Counted from the first letter of the stretch, positions 33,740 through 44,056 are shown. The stretch is 64,000 bases of DNA from Rhipicephalus microplus (GCF_043290135.1 NC_134701.1:95312202-95376201), one strand, 5' to 3'. The notes: generated by a model not told the origin, from the sequence alone. Made by a program: numbers and translations.

Positions 33740-35060
33740 CAGGTTCAACGCGATAATTAACGGGCGAGGTCTGCTCTAGGACTGTGATGGACCGAGTAAC
33801 CAAAACTGAAATTTTTCGCACAAGCCAAGAGTGCGAACTGTTGTCCGTAGTAGCACCTCATCACTGGGGCGGAAGATCCCAGTGGTGTGGGATGCGTCAT
33901 GCAGATTCTTACCGGCTTGAGCCTCGTCTCAGTGTTGCGCCTGGTGAGCAGGCGACAATGCTGCAGTTGGGACACATATTGGTCACAGGAGGATGCAGAT
34001 GGTGTAACAGGAGAGGTCCAAAACGAGACGTCAAGAAAAGAAGATGACTATTGTCCGTAGACAAAGTAGAACGGCAAGCAGCCAGTTGTGCTTTGTAGGG
34101 TGTTATTGCATGCGAACGCTACAAACGGCGAAATTACATCCCGGTTGGTGTAGTATTGCACAAAGTGCATGGCTATCATGTCGGAGAGAGTGCGATGAAG
34201 TCGCTCAGTCGGCCCGTTGGTTCGGCGGTGGCACCTCGTGGTTGTCTTGTGGCTGGTGCTGGAAGATCTGAGCGATTCCTCCATATTTTGTGAAAGGAAA
34301 GCTTTTCCACGGTCACTCAGGAAGACACGAGGAACACCGTGACGCAGGATCGAGGCTCCAAGCATAAATGTAGCCACGTCACAAGCGGAGGCCGAATTAA
34401 ATCAGGAAGTTTCAAGGTAACGCGTCAAGTGCTCGACAGCTGTCACTATCAATGGCCACTGAGAGTTGTGGGAAGGGGACCATATAGATCAACGCCAACG
34501 ACTTTGAATGGTGCTAACGAGCATGGAAGTGGTGGGAGCTCTCCACATTGAGGCGATGTCGGAAGCTTTCGGCGCTGACAAAGGTTGCAGGAGGCGACGT
34601 ATTTTGCTACGCTGGTGAACATCCCTGGCCAATATAATCGACATTTAATGGGATCGTACAATTTTTTTGAAAGCCGAAGTGACCAGCAGTCAGGTAGGTC
34701 GTCGTGACAGGCCATAAGAGTATCGGCTCGAAGAGGGCGAGGCAGAATGAGCACTCACCATTGACCATCCGGGTGATAGACGTACCGGTAAAGAACGCGG
34801 CTGTCGAGATTGAACTGCCTGAGCTGTCGCGGAAGGCGGGTATTAGGCTGTGGGGATTTTCCTGAAGGCGATCTATGATGCGTCTACAGTAAGCGTCAGC
34901 AGTGGGCAGCGCCGTAGAAAATGACCAGCGAGAAAGCGCATCTGCGTCCTGGTGCTTTATATCGCACTTGTATACGCTGCAGCTGGACAACTCTCTTTCA
35001 GCCATCTGTGAAAACCCTACTGCTGAGCCCTCGTTACGAGCCATAATCAACACATTGATG
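33740..35060 (-). pseudogene. Gypsy RNase H end and integrase remnant
   Basis: Right to left on the minus strand: the C-terminal RNase H wording KCDIKHQDADALSR near 34960; the integrase zinc-binding region near 34560-34740 (ACHDDLPDC, YWPGM, CNLCQRRK) followed by VVGVDLYGPLP with the first catalytic Asp; then VFLSDRGKAF (second Asp) near 34310 and a region where the third acidic residue is expected (TTRCHRRTNGPTERLHRT). There are at least two frameshifts. The H of the HHCC finger is only partly recognisable. Non-functional. Confidence 0.82.
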
Positions 35061-35378
35061 GGAGAGGAACTGCGTCCACTCAGTTTTCAAGCAAGTTAGT
35101 TTCCTTCTGATACCCCCAGTACAATATTAGGTCACGTCGTAATGGAGGAATCGGCGGCTATGGCGGGTAATGCGTACACAGGCCCTCACGTCTCTAAAGC
35201 ACCACTAACTGACGCAAAAGTCGCCACAGTTACTCCAGCCTTCGTTCAATCGATGCCACCGACAGCGGCGCCAGCCCATTTGGCATCCCTGGCGCCCACC
35301 ACACAAAACCAGCCTTACTATGCAACACCAGTGCGAGCACACCTGGCCCCAGAGCAAATACCCAACACCTCCCCCACT

Positions 35379-35552
35379 TGCGACGTAGTGTTTACACGCC
35401 TGTATTAGACCAGGAAGACGTGGCCAAAGTAGCCACCTCCGAGGCACAGAAGACTGAAGAGCTATATCCACTAACGATGGAGATGAATAACAGTATGCAG
35501 TGATGGTTACGTACAGGTGATGAAGAAGCGTGTTGTAAGTGCCCACACTACA
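35379..35552 (-). repeat. 5' LTR (right copy) of the minus-strand Gypsy element
   Basis: 174 bases. On the minus strand it is followed by AGTGGGGGAGGTGTTGGG, resembling the primer-binding region TGGTGGAGGTGCTGG of the other Gypsy elements here. Confidence 0.78.
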
Positions 35553-35639
35553 CATATGAATACATCCTAGTATGAAATGAAAACAATATATAGAAAAATC
35601 GGGCCAACGTCGCAGAACTGAGTAAAACTATGGCACATG

Positions 35640-36069
35640 CTAAAGATTCTTCAGCCCAACTAAGAGTGAAGTTACTGTGGCCGCATTTACAACATCCCCA
35701 GCGAGACGATCAAATATGAATTGGTTCTACAAGAAAAGTCCTGTAGTTCTTTTTTGAGTGGTCTGCCAGCCTGGGTCGCCGCACAGAATTTTCTATCTAC
35801 GCACTTGATTAAATGACAACCCTATCATGACAAAGCACGTAAAAGGGGATCAAAAGTTCCCAGGCCACGCCACCATATAAGTACATGAGATAGTGGCCTG
35901 GGAACTTTTGACTAGCCCTGTAGACATATCAATCTTTTGCGACCGCCGTAGGTGTGACGTTTCCAAGTTCGCCGTCTGAAGCAAAGCACTAACGGACGTA
36001 AAACGATTATACGAGCGAAAGATAATTTGAAGAGATTTTCTTTGTAAGTTTTCTAGTTTATCAATAATT
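35640..36069 (-). pseudogene. LINE C-terminal relic, minus strand, split by LINE B
   Basis: The minus strand reads KKIIDKLENLQRKSLQIIF, then LLQTANLETSHLRRSQ, the typical post-RT region of CR1/Jockey-type LINEs. The upstream continuation of the same frame (FVLRGKAAITKK) is found at 41764-41800, on the other side of LINE B. The relic was therefore the insertion target of LINE B. Confidence 0.65.
35850..35911. repeat. Perfect 19-base inverted repeat (hairpin)
   Basis: TCAAAAGTTCCCAGGCCAC at 35850-35868 and its exact reverse complement at 35893-35911, with a 24-base loop. Confidence 0.9.
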
Positions 36070-36079
36070 TTCTTGGTAA
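36070..36079. repeat. Left target-site duplication of LINE B
   Basis: TTCTTGGTAA, repeated exactly at 41754-41763. Confidence 0.88.
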
Positions 36080-36085
36080 GAGGGA

Positions 36086-36100
36086 CCGCCAGGTGGCGCC
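36086..36100 (+). promoter_or_regulatory. CTCF-like motif at the 5' end of LINE B
   Basis: CCGCCAGGTGGCGCC fits the CTCF core with one tolerated change. It lies seven bases inside the element, in the region where a downstream internal promoter of a LINE would be. Function inferred from sequence only. Confidence 0.3.
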
Positions 36101-36328
36101 GTTTTGTTTGGCTGGCCGCATACAGTGCTCCACTTTCACGTGTTCTTGGCCCGTTACCGGGCCCCGCCCGTGTCTGGACAAGCTCACTGTTCCTTCTGGA
36201 AGACTTCCGGGACACGCCGACAACATCCGGGCCCCGGTCCGACCCCAGGCTGGCCCCCAGGCCCCTTCAAAAGTACGAAGCGGCGCGGCGCCGCGCTAAC
36301 CCTAACGCGCCGCGCCTGCACCTCCGCG

Positions 36329-38170
36329 ATGCAGAGTGCCGCCCAGCACTCGACACCAACTACAACTTACGCCCTGTCGGTAAGCCCAGCCTCCTCCGGT
36401 CGTACCCCTGATACAGCCGTGCCTCCGCTGTCACCATCTGGCAATGTCACCAGCCCCGCGCCGACAACAATACAGCAACAGGCAGCGTTCCTCAACAGCG
36501 CGCACGGTCCAGCAACGTGCAACGCTGGTGGCGTCTCTGCTACTCTCAGCTTGATAGCCACGCAAACGCCGGAGCCCGAGAGCCGTAATGCAGCGTTGGC
36601 ATTGCAATCAACCACGCCTGCTGCTCTCCCCACCTTATCTGCGTCTGGCCTACCCATTGGAAATTCCGAGTCTGTCGACAAGCGCGTTTCGACGAGCGTC
36701 GTTCCTTCCATCACCGAAGTTTTGCCTTCCATCACTTCAGCTGACGACTTATCGACGGAAATGGACTTCACGGCATCGCAAGTCAACGAAGACAATACGC
36801 CATCCCCTGAAGGCAGCTGGAACACCGTTAGTGCCAATCGAAAACCTGCCTCGACCGCCCGCCCCCGCTCCGAGCTCATCACCGTCGGAATCCAACTTCC
36901 ACCCGGAACACTCACGCCGAAACTGCCTCTCTATGACCTGCTTTCTACCATCACAGCCGCCGCAAATCTCTCTCCCAAGACCAGTGCGGAGGTCACCATT
37001 CAAGCCAAACCTGCTCAGAGCCTTGTGTTTCTGAAAACGCACTCACCTCTCACTGCCCACCTCCTACTCTCCCTCACAAGTCTGGAACTTAATGGTAAGC
37101 CGATCACCATTAAGCCCTATGCCCTCAGTCCTCCAATATCATGTCTCGGCGTCATACACAACGTCGGTGGTCACTTCACAACATCTCAGCTCTTGCATGA
37201 CCTCGAATCCTTTACTTCAGATATACTCGCTGCACGTATGATGGGCTCCACTGAATCCGTCCTCATAACATTTGCTGGAACCATCATCCCTCGCTTTGTG
37301 TACTTCAAATGCGTCTCTTTCCGATGCCGTCCACATAAACCCAAGCCCCCTACTTGCACTCGGTGCCTTGCTATAGGGCACCGTGCTCATCAATGCCCCC
37401 AACACAGCGTTCCGGCCAAGTGCCGCCGCTCTGCGTCTCCTCTACCGGCAGATCCCGATGCTCACGTTTGCGCCCAACCCTGGTGCATCCATTGCCAAGT
37501 CAACACCCACTCATCTCTCGACTCCACCTGCCCCTACCTTCTAGCTAAGCAACGCGACTGCGCCAAAGCAGCTTTTCTCCGTCGCACAGCCATGCGCCGA
37601 GCCACTCAGCCTTCGCCGCCCTCCTCTTCAGCGCATGAGCTCCTATCATCTCCCGCAACATCCCCTCCGGGCTCATACGCCGCTAAGGTTAAGGGAACAC
37701 CTCCCTTGTGCACTTCTTCATCAAACACACCTTCACCATCTTCAAGTAACGAGAGTCGCTCCTTCGATCTGCGACTGGCTATGTTGGAGCGCAACCAGCG
37801 CGAGCAACAACGCGTTTCAGATGAGCTACAACAGAAAATACTTGCACTGACACTGACACTCGCAACTACCTCATCCTCTCTTACCTCTCAACTCACGGAG
37901 CTAAATAAGCAACTCACCACACTCACCGCCCCGACCTCCAGCTCCCATGTAACCAAATTGGCCGACATGGTCGAAACCACCACCACTGCACATCACACTC
38001 GTTTAGTACAGCTGGAAAATTCAATTGTCCGGATTCTTACGACCCTCGAAACCCAATCTAAGCAATTGGAATCTTTCACCTATATGCTTAACTCCCTGCA
38101 GGAGTCACTTCCCCCGGCAAAAAAGAAGGAACGCGCACGCGTAGGCGCTTCCTCTACTCCAAAGACCTAG
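36329..38170 (+). CDS. LINE B ORF1, gag-like RNA-binding protein
   Basis: 613 residues from the first in-frame ATG, which begins MQSAAQHSTPTTT. The open frame extends upstream to 36104 without another ATG. The N-terminal 170 residues are Ser/Thr/Pro/Ala rich and probably disordered. A folded region follows at about residues 190-330. A Cys/His cluster at about 340-400 includes CTRCLAIGHRAHQC and CIHCQVNTHSSLDSTC. The C-terminal 130 residues are Ser-rich, then Gln/Leu/Thr-rich and likely coiled coil (LERNQREQQRVSDELQQKIL), with a KKKER tail. This is the layout of I/R1-type ORF1 proteins, which package the element RNA. It ends TAG directly before the ATG of ORF2. Confidence 0.85.
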   Translation: MQSAAQHSTPTTTYALSVSPASSGRTPDTAVPPLSPSGNVTSPAPTTIQQQAAFLNSAHGPATCNAGGVSATLSLIATQTPEPESRNAALALQSTTPAALPTLSASGLPIGNSESVDKRVSTSVVPSITEVLPSITSADDLSTEMDFTASQVNEDNTPSPEGSWNTVSANRKPASTARPRSELITVGIQLPPGTLTPKLPLYDLLSTITAAANLSPKTSAEVTIQAKPAQSLVFLKTHSPLTAHLLLSLTSLELNGKPITIKPYALSPPISCLGVIHNVGGHFTTSQLLHDLESFTSDILAARMMGSTESVLITFAGTIIPRFVYFKCVSFRCRPHKPKPPTCTRCLAIGHRAHQCPQHSVPAKCRRSASPLPADPDAHVCAQPWCIHCQVNTHSSLDSTCPYLLAKQRDCAKAAFLRRTAMRRATQPSPPSSSAHELLSSPATSPPGSYAAKVKGTPPLCTSSSNTPSPSSSNESRSFDLRLAMLERNQREQQRVSDELQQKILALTLTLATTSSSLTSQLTELNKQLTTLTAPTSSSHVTKLADMVETTTTAHHTRLVQLENSIVRILTTLETQSKQLESFTYMLNSLQESLPPAKKKERARVGASSTPKT

Positions 38171-41100
38171 ATGGCGCGTGAAAAGGACCTCGATATTTTG
38201 CAGTGGAACTTCCGCAACTTTCGTCATAATAGGACCCCTCTCCACCAATATCTTCTCACCCGCCAAACATTACCCCATTTTCTCCTTATACAGGAGACTC
38301 GGGAGGCCCTTGCCGTCCCAGGCTACCGTGCATATCACGCTACGACGGGAAAGCCACTTGCGTCCATTTATGTATGCAATGACGTTCTCGTTGAACCACT
38401 AGACGTACCCTGCCCCCTCCTGAAACATTTAGTTGGTGTGGTCTATTACCAACCATCTACCCGTATTTCTCTCGCTCTGTTGTCATTTTACAACCACCCT
38501 GTCACGTCCTCTTTGTTTAGTGCTCTTGGCAAATTCCTGCACTCTCTTCCATCGACCACCCATATCCTCCTTGGGGGTGACTTTAATGCTCCTCATAGGC
38601 TCTGGGGTTACCCCCAAACACTCAAACCAGGTCGCCTTCTACACTGCCTCGCCCAGGAACGCCATCTCACCCTTCTTAATACTCCTGACACCCCTACTCG
38701 AGCGGGCACGGTTTCACAGCGTTCCACTACACCCGATCTCACGTTCTCTCGGAGTTCCCTTCCTTTTCACTGGCAGGTCTCTGCTGAAAATTTTTTCAGT
38801 GATCACTTTCTCATACACATCACCACCCCTCTTTCCCACAATAGGCGGAAACAACGAGTCGCTCACACTGACTGGGAAGCATTCCGTAATAACCTTTTGT
38901 CTCACTCATTTAAAACTTACGACGACTGGACGTCGCGGATCTCCGCAGCAATGACATCCTGTAGTCGCCACGCTCGTTTTCAAATCCCCATTCCTGACCC
39001 TGATCCTCACTTCCTCCGATTATGGCGACGTCATAAACGTTTGAAACGCGCTCTCCGCTCGCAGCCACACAACTTCCAACTTTCCTTCCGAATTGATGCT
39101 CTGCGGGCTGAAATTATCGCTTACGGCACTTCTCTCGAGCACTCTCGTTGGAACACACTGTGTGACGGCCTTGACTCCGCACTGCACTCGCGCTCTACAT
39201 GGTCTCTGTTTAGGTCTCTCTTAGGTACCAAGCCTGCCGTTGCTCCCACCCTAGCTAAAGCTCTCACTCAAGGGACTCCATCTGATGTGTTTGAAAATTT
39301 AAAATCTCTGTATCTCCCACCCCCCCTCACACCTTCCTACCCAGATTACTGTGGCGAAGCTAACCCAGACCTGGACCGCCCATTCACGCTCAGGGAGCTG
39401 GAAGCTGCCTTAGCCACTCAATCTACCCGCTCGGCACCCGGTGAGGATGAGATAACATATATTACGTTACGTAATCTCCCCGACAACGCGAAGGAATTTC
39501 TCTTACACACATTCAACGAAGCATGGAACAGCGGCTGTCTTCCAAGCTCTTGGACATCATCTCTAATTTGCATGATTCCGAAGCCCGGCAAACCTCCATC
39601 TCTCTCTAACCTTCGCCCTATCTCTTTGACGTCATGCGTTGGCAAGACTCTTGAACGAATGGCCTTGACTCGACTGTCTGATTTTATTGAGGCGAAAGAG
39701 TTTTTCCCTCCTTCTCTTATTGGCTTCCGACGCCACGTTTGTGCGCAGGACATGTTCCTTGTTCTTCAGCATACTTTTCTTTCACCTTCTTCTAGTCAGA
39801 TCCATGCGCTTGTAACCGTCGATGTACGGAAGGCATTCGATGGCGTGAGTCATGACCACATACTCGCTCAGCTCTCCTCCCTGCCATGTGGCTCCCGCAT
39901 GTATTCTTACATCCGATCATTTCTTTCCAATCGAGTTGCTCGCTTCAGAGTCGATACTCATTTGTCTAACCCACACTCCCTCACCCGCGGCACTCCTCAA
40001 GGTGCCGTACTATCTCCTACTCTATTTAATATGGCTATGGCCCCCCTTGCCTCCCAACTGTCCCAAATACCTGACCTCCACCATATTTTTTATGCAGACG
40101 ACATCACTCTCTGGTGTACGTCTGGATGTCCCGGCCACGTGCAGGATACTTTGCAACGTGGCCTGGACCTTATCGCTTCCTTTCTCGCTACTGCTGGCCT
40201 GTCCCCTGCACCGGAGAAATGTGAACTACTTTTGCTAAACTGGTCTGCGTACCAGCGCTCCCACAATACCCTCATCTCCCTACATCTTTCTAGCTCTCTC
40301 ATCCCCACTGTTCAGCATTGCAAAGTTCTTGGCTTCCCTTTGCACGCGACGAAGAACGCGCAGGCCCTACATCACGCTGTGAGGACTTGCCATTCGGTGA
40401 CCCACCTCCTGCGACGCGTTGTCACTCGGCAGTCGGGGATCCACGAGGCTCATGCGTGCCGGGTTGCACATGCGCTTGCCCTTAACAAGTTCTTATACTT
40501 TGTACTCTACGTTCATTTCACCGAAACGCAACTCAACACACTCGAAAGAGCTCTATTAGGCCTCTACAAGGCAGCTCTAAACCTCCCTCTCACTACCTCT
40601 ACCACTAAGCTCTTTGCCACAGGCCTCTTCCATCCATTACGTTCTCTTATTTCTCTGCACCACGACTCTCAGATTGCCCGTCTTTCTCTCACTCGTCAAG
40701 GCCAATGGCTATTAGCCCAAGCTGGTATCCCTCACATTCCCGTTTCCGTTCCCAACTTGCCTTCTGCCGCTAACACCGCTGCTTCTAACCTTCGCATCCT
40801 TCCCCTCCCATCCAATATGTCTCCCGTTCTTCACGCCGGCTGGCGGCATGCGGCAGCACAGCATCATTCTCCTTCTCTCTCTACACAGAAAGTTGCCTAC
40901 ACAGATGCCTCATACATGGCTCCTCGGGGCTCGTGTGGCTACGTTATCTACCATCCACACTTTCCGGCACCTGACAAGCACACCAGCGGGCCATACTTAC
41001 ACCCGCCAAATGTAATTTCGCTCGAGGTCCTTTCCATGGTCCACGCCATGCAGTCATTTTCCTCCCTACCTTCTCTCCCCGAGTACACGATTTACTGCGA

Positions 41101-41716
41101 CTCTCACGCCGCCATCCGTCACATACAGAACAACACGTTGCCCCCTGCTCTTCAACAGGAGGTCGAGCGAGCGGCCTCTGCTCTTCAACCCTCCACTGTC
41201 TTCCTCCGCTGGGTTCCTGGGCATTCGGGTATTAACGGCAATGAGCTAGCTCATCAGCTTGCCCGCGATATATTGCACCGGGCACCGTTCATTCCCTGGC
41301 CCACACCTTCGGAAGACAGTGAGAGCTCCGCGAATAACGATGGGCAGATCTCCTTGCGTCACACTATCAAGGAGGTATATCTCCAGCTCCGGCTCGACAA
41401 GCGTCTTTACCCTCCCCCTCATCCATCACTCACGGCGCTCGAGGCTCGAACTCTACGGCACATCCAAATGAACTGCTTGATAACCCCCTCTCGCCTTTTC
41501 CTTTATAAATATAGGTCTAATCCCTGCTGTCCTAATTGTCCCTCCCCATACGCTGACCTGTCACACTGCCTGTTTTACTGCCCAACTGCTCAGCAATCCA
41601 GCTATTACCCTCCCCCATCCCTTTCCATCACCTCCTGGCTCGACTGGATCGGCGCCGAAGGGAAAGAAGAACAGCGTCGACTGATCGCACAGGCGGTCGA
41701 AATGCTCGGCCTGTAA
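38171..41716 (+). CDS. LINE B ORF2, endonuclease-reverse transcriptase-RNase H
   Basis: 1,181 intact residues. Endonuclease at about 5-225: DILQWNFRN, IQETR (metal-binding Glu), GGDFNAPHRLWG and FSDHFLI (catalytic His). Reverse transcriptase at about 430-720: LRPISLTSCVGK near 480, GTPQGAVLSPTLFN and FYADDI near 640. RNase H at about 905-1040: AYTDASYM, EVLSM, CDSHAAI and WVPGHSGINGNELAHQLA, with the usual D-E-D-D residues in place. A C-terminal CPNC...HCLFYC motif lies near 1120. It would perform target-primed reverse transcription of the LINE RNA. TAG-ATG abutment with ORF1 suggests translation by termination-reinitiation. Length matches the family. Confidence 0.93.
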   Translation: MAREKDLDILQWNFRNFRHNRTPLHQYLLTRQTLPHFLLIQETREALAVPGYRAYHATTGKPLASIYVCNDVLVEPLDVPCPLLKHLVGVVYYQPSTRISLALLSFYNHPVTSSLFSALGKFLHSLPSTTHILLGGDFNAPHRLWGYPQTLKPGRLLHCLAQERHLTLLNTPDTPTRAGTVSQRSTTPDLTFSRSSLPFHWQVSAENFFSDHFLIHITTPLSHNRRKQRVAHTDWEAFRNNLLSHSFKTYDDWTSRISAAMTSCSRHARFQIPIPDPDPHFLRLWRRHKRLKRALRSQPHNFQLSFRIDALRAEIIAYGTSLEHSRWNTLCDGLDSALHSRSTWSLFRSLLGTKPAVAPTLAKALTQGTPSDVFENLKSLYLPPPLTPSYPDYCGEANPDLDRPFTLRELEAALATQSTRSAPGEDEITYITLRNLPDNAKEFLLHTFNEAWNSGCLPSSWTSSLICMIPKPGKPPSLSNLRPISLTSCVGKTLERMALTRLSDFIEAKEFFPPSLIGFRRHVCAQDMFLVLQHTFLSPSSSQIHALVTVDVRKAFDGVSHDHILAQLSSLPCGSRMYSYIRSFLSNRVARFRVDTHLSNPHSLTRGTPQGAVLSPTLFNMAMAPLASQLSQIPDLHHIFYADDITLWCTSGCPGHVQDTLQRGLDLIASFLATAGLSPAPEKCELLLLNWSAYQRSHNTLISLHLSSSLIPTVQHCKVLGFPLHATKNAQALHHAVRTCHSVTHLLRRVVTRQSGIHEAHACRVAHALALNKFLYFVLYVHFTETQLNTLERALLGLYKAALNLPLTTSTTKLFATGLFHPLRSLISLHHDSQIARLSLTRQGQWLLAQAGIPHIPVSVPNLPSAANTAASNLRILPLPSNMSPVLHAGWRHAAAQHHSPSLSTQKVAYTDASYMAPRGSCGYVIYHPHFPAPDKHTSGPYLHPPNVISLEVLSMVHAMQSFSSLPSLPEYTIYCDSHAAIRHIQNNTLPPALQQEVERAASALQPSTVFLRWVPGHSGINGNELAHQLARDILHRAPFIPWPTPSEDSESSANNDGQISLRHTIKEVYLQLRLDKRLYPPPHPSLTALEARTLRHIQMNCLITPSRLFLYKYRSNPCCPNCPSPYADLSHCLFYCPTAQQSSYYPPPSLSITSWLDWIGAEGKEEQRRLIAQAVEMLGL

Positions 41717-41753
41717 ATTTGGCTGAATAAAAGTCTATTACTACTACTACTAC

Positions 41754-41763
41754 TTCTTGGTAA
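41754..41763. repeat. Right target-site duplication of LINE B
   Basis: Exact copy of 36070-36079 directly after the (TAC)n tail. Confidence 0.88.
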
Positions 41764-44055
41764 TGGCTGCCTTACCACGTAGGACAAATAGGGTGAATGT
41801 AAGTTTTATATACTAATTAGTTTTACTTCTTGCGTTGACTGCCGTAACGTTCTCCTCAAGTATCCATGCTTTTTCATGACTTTCTTTCCTATAAATGTCA
41901 TTTATTTTTCTTAGCACTGGAGGTCTGAATTGAATATTGAGCCTAAATATTATGACGGTTTACACTAGTAAGACAGCCACCGTTTATTGAATATTGGAAA
42001 GTAACTATAGTGTCTTTTTTATTTGAAACTGTCATTGAAACGGTTTTTGTAGTATTGATGTTCATCCACCTTTCACACAAAATGGGTTATTCATGGCACT
42101 AATCAAATATGCGTGCTCATCAGGTGCGTTCACTTTCTGATAAATGATGAAATTATCTGCGAAAATTTTATTAGACAGGTTACTTTGACGATGTCAATTA
42201 TAAAAAAATTAAAAAGACTTGTGGCCTGAGAACCAACCCTCGTAGAATGCCTGATCGCATGGGGGCCTGGCGTGAACATCAGCGGCCATCTGATACGCAT
42301 CGAATCCTTTAAGTATGACTCTACCCATACGAGTTATTTTAAAATCGAATGGATTTTTTGGACGGGTTATGTCAGGCATCCAGTGTTGTCCGCGGTTGTG
42401 TCCGCGTGCGGCTAGGTGTTATCTCTCCGCTCTCACTCCATCTGTAATAGCAACAGCTGCGGGCGCGCGCGCTTATCCTAGCCCCTAGCAACCAGAGCAT
42501 GTGGTGCGAGAGAGTGTAGAGAGGGTAGGTGCAATGCTTCGCCGCTCCTCTGGCGGTTTGCTCTCTCTCCTCCCTGTGCTCCACTCTCCCGTCCGCTTGT
42601 GCTTCACTCTCAACCGTTTGTTGGATGGGTGCCTCTCAAGAACATCCGGAAATGTGTGTTTTGTTCGAGACGCTGCTGTGAAACGCCAACCCAGAGCCGA
42701 GAACGCTGGCGCCCCACTCTGCCGTCCACTCACTCCTCACTATCGACCGTTCGCTGACCGGGTGCCTCTCAAGGAGATTTCAGAAGTCGGTGAAGGCGAA
42801 TGTCTGACGGCGACGTACCCTCTTTCGGGGCAAAAAAAAAATGGATACGCATTTCCTCGCGATTCCCTTCGGGGAAGTGGGGGCATTTTTTTTAATGAGG
42901 AAATTCATTTTAGCAAAGGCTTGTGGTGTGAGACGTGTTCAAATGCTGTCTGAACCTCCAAAAAAACTATCGAATTTTCTCTATTTATCTAATGCTGAGG
43001 CAAACTCATGTATTGTCTCAAGGTGTTTTGTAACCGTCTACATTTCCTTGCGGAAACCACGTTTTCGGCAATCAGTCAAGTTATGCTCCTTCAAAAATTT
43101 TGACAAGTACTTAAGAATAATAAGTTGCCTAATTTTCGAGCAGGCGCAAATACAAATATTGGTGTGTATGAAGTAATTGTTAAAGGATCTTCATCCGTCG
43201 GGATCAGAATACCTGCCACGCGCTTCCAATCTTTCCGTAGTTCTGCTGTTAACAGTTTTCTTTTTTATATAATGAATAAATACTTTGAGCACAATTCTGC
43301 GTACCTTACTACATATGCGTTCCATATGCTACCAGGCCCGGGTGAATATTTCACATCCGTATTAAGTATAAGTAATAAAATGTCCCCTTCAGCTATCATT
43401 ACGTTCGAAATTTCAGTTGCGTGCAGAGAGACCACAAAATCGGGTTGTTTTCTATCATCGTTTGTGTACACTGAAAAGAAGACACGTCTACAACTACTTC
43501 AACGTCAATGAGCATTCATATACCTGTTGCTTCCTAGGTGACAAGTGTAGCCAAAACTTCGCAGCAGAAGAAAGCAAAACGTTTTACAAGGATATGTTGA
43601 AATAGCAGTCTTTTGCCTTCTTTATGGTCTCGTGTGCTGTAAACGCATAATATAAAATTTGATACATAAGATGACTTCGGTTTCTGGTGCTGTTGTTTAC
43701 ACATATTCCTTACTTTGCGTCCCATTCGCGCTACTTCCATGGTCATCCATAGGTGAGTAGACTGTATTCTGATAGTTTTTGAGGGCATTTGACTTGAAGT
43801 ATTTAAAAAGAAGAATATTGAAGAAACCTCCGAAATCTTCGACAAGAGAACTGCTTGACTAGTACATTATACTGACATCAAAAAACAATGTATCTAACAA
43901 TTTAATAAGTCATCGTCATATGCAAAAGTGAACTTTGACACTACGCTTTTTTTTCTTTACCCTTTTCATTACGTGCAGTGGTATGCTCAAAGATAACAGC
44001 CGATGGTCGGATACACCTTCAAAGATGCACAAAGCAGAATTTGTACAATGCCTCG

Positions 44056-44056
<1 letters not shown>
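41764..44056. other. Intronic stretch without supported genes
   Basis: The first 60-70 bases continue the minus-strand LINE relic. At 42500-42790 there is a GC-rich patch in which GGTGCCTCTCAAG and CCGTTTGTTGGATGG / CCGTTCGCTGACCGG recur about 130-150 bases apart, an imperfect duplication. The 150-codon frame there needs a non-ATG start and has no recognised motif. Nothing else identified. Confidence 0.4.

Larger units (their letters stand above)
33442..35552 (-). mobile_element. Internally deleted Gypsy element, minus strand, two short LTRs
   Basis: Direct repeats of about 170 bases (33442-33611 and 35379-35552) share GACGTGGCCAAA, GAGGCACAGAA, ACAGGTGATGAA and GTGTTGTAAGTGCCCACACTA. Inside, the minus strand encodes the end of RNase H and an integrase. 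Next to the left LTR is a purine tract on the minus strand (AAAAAGGAAA, near 33612), which fits a polypurine tract. Gag, protease and RT are gone. I could not find a convincing target-site duplication. Confidence 0.8.
36080..41753 (+). mobile_element. Full-length I-superfamily LINE with two intact ORFs (LINE B)
   Basis: A 5.67-kb element between 10-base duplications. It has a 5' UTR of about 250 bases, ORF1 (36329-38170), ORF2 (38171-41716), a very short 3' UTR with AATAAA at 41725, and a (TAC)n tail at 41737-41753. No stop or frameshift interrupts either ORF, and the target duplications are identical. It is therefore a candidate for a recently mobile, possibly still active, copy. It sits in the sense direction in the 27-kb intron of the split gene. 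Confidence 0.92.

Noticed and set aside
33442..35552. CATAT or AATAC as target duplication of the minus-strand Gypsy element
   Set aside because: The two outer flanks do not match at either assumed LTR border.
36104..36328. N-terminal extension of LINE B ORF1 to 36104
   Set aside because: No ATG in this part. The frame is open but would need a TTG start. The first in-frame ATG is at 36329.
36367..36915. 182-codon minus-strand frame opposite LINE B ORF1
   Set aside because: Shadow of the GC-rich ORF1 on the other strand. No motif, and no similar frame expected in this element type.
42501..42953. 150-codon plus-strand frame
   Set aside because: Requires a non-ATG start, lies in a GC-rich duplicated patch, and has no domain or splice support.
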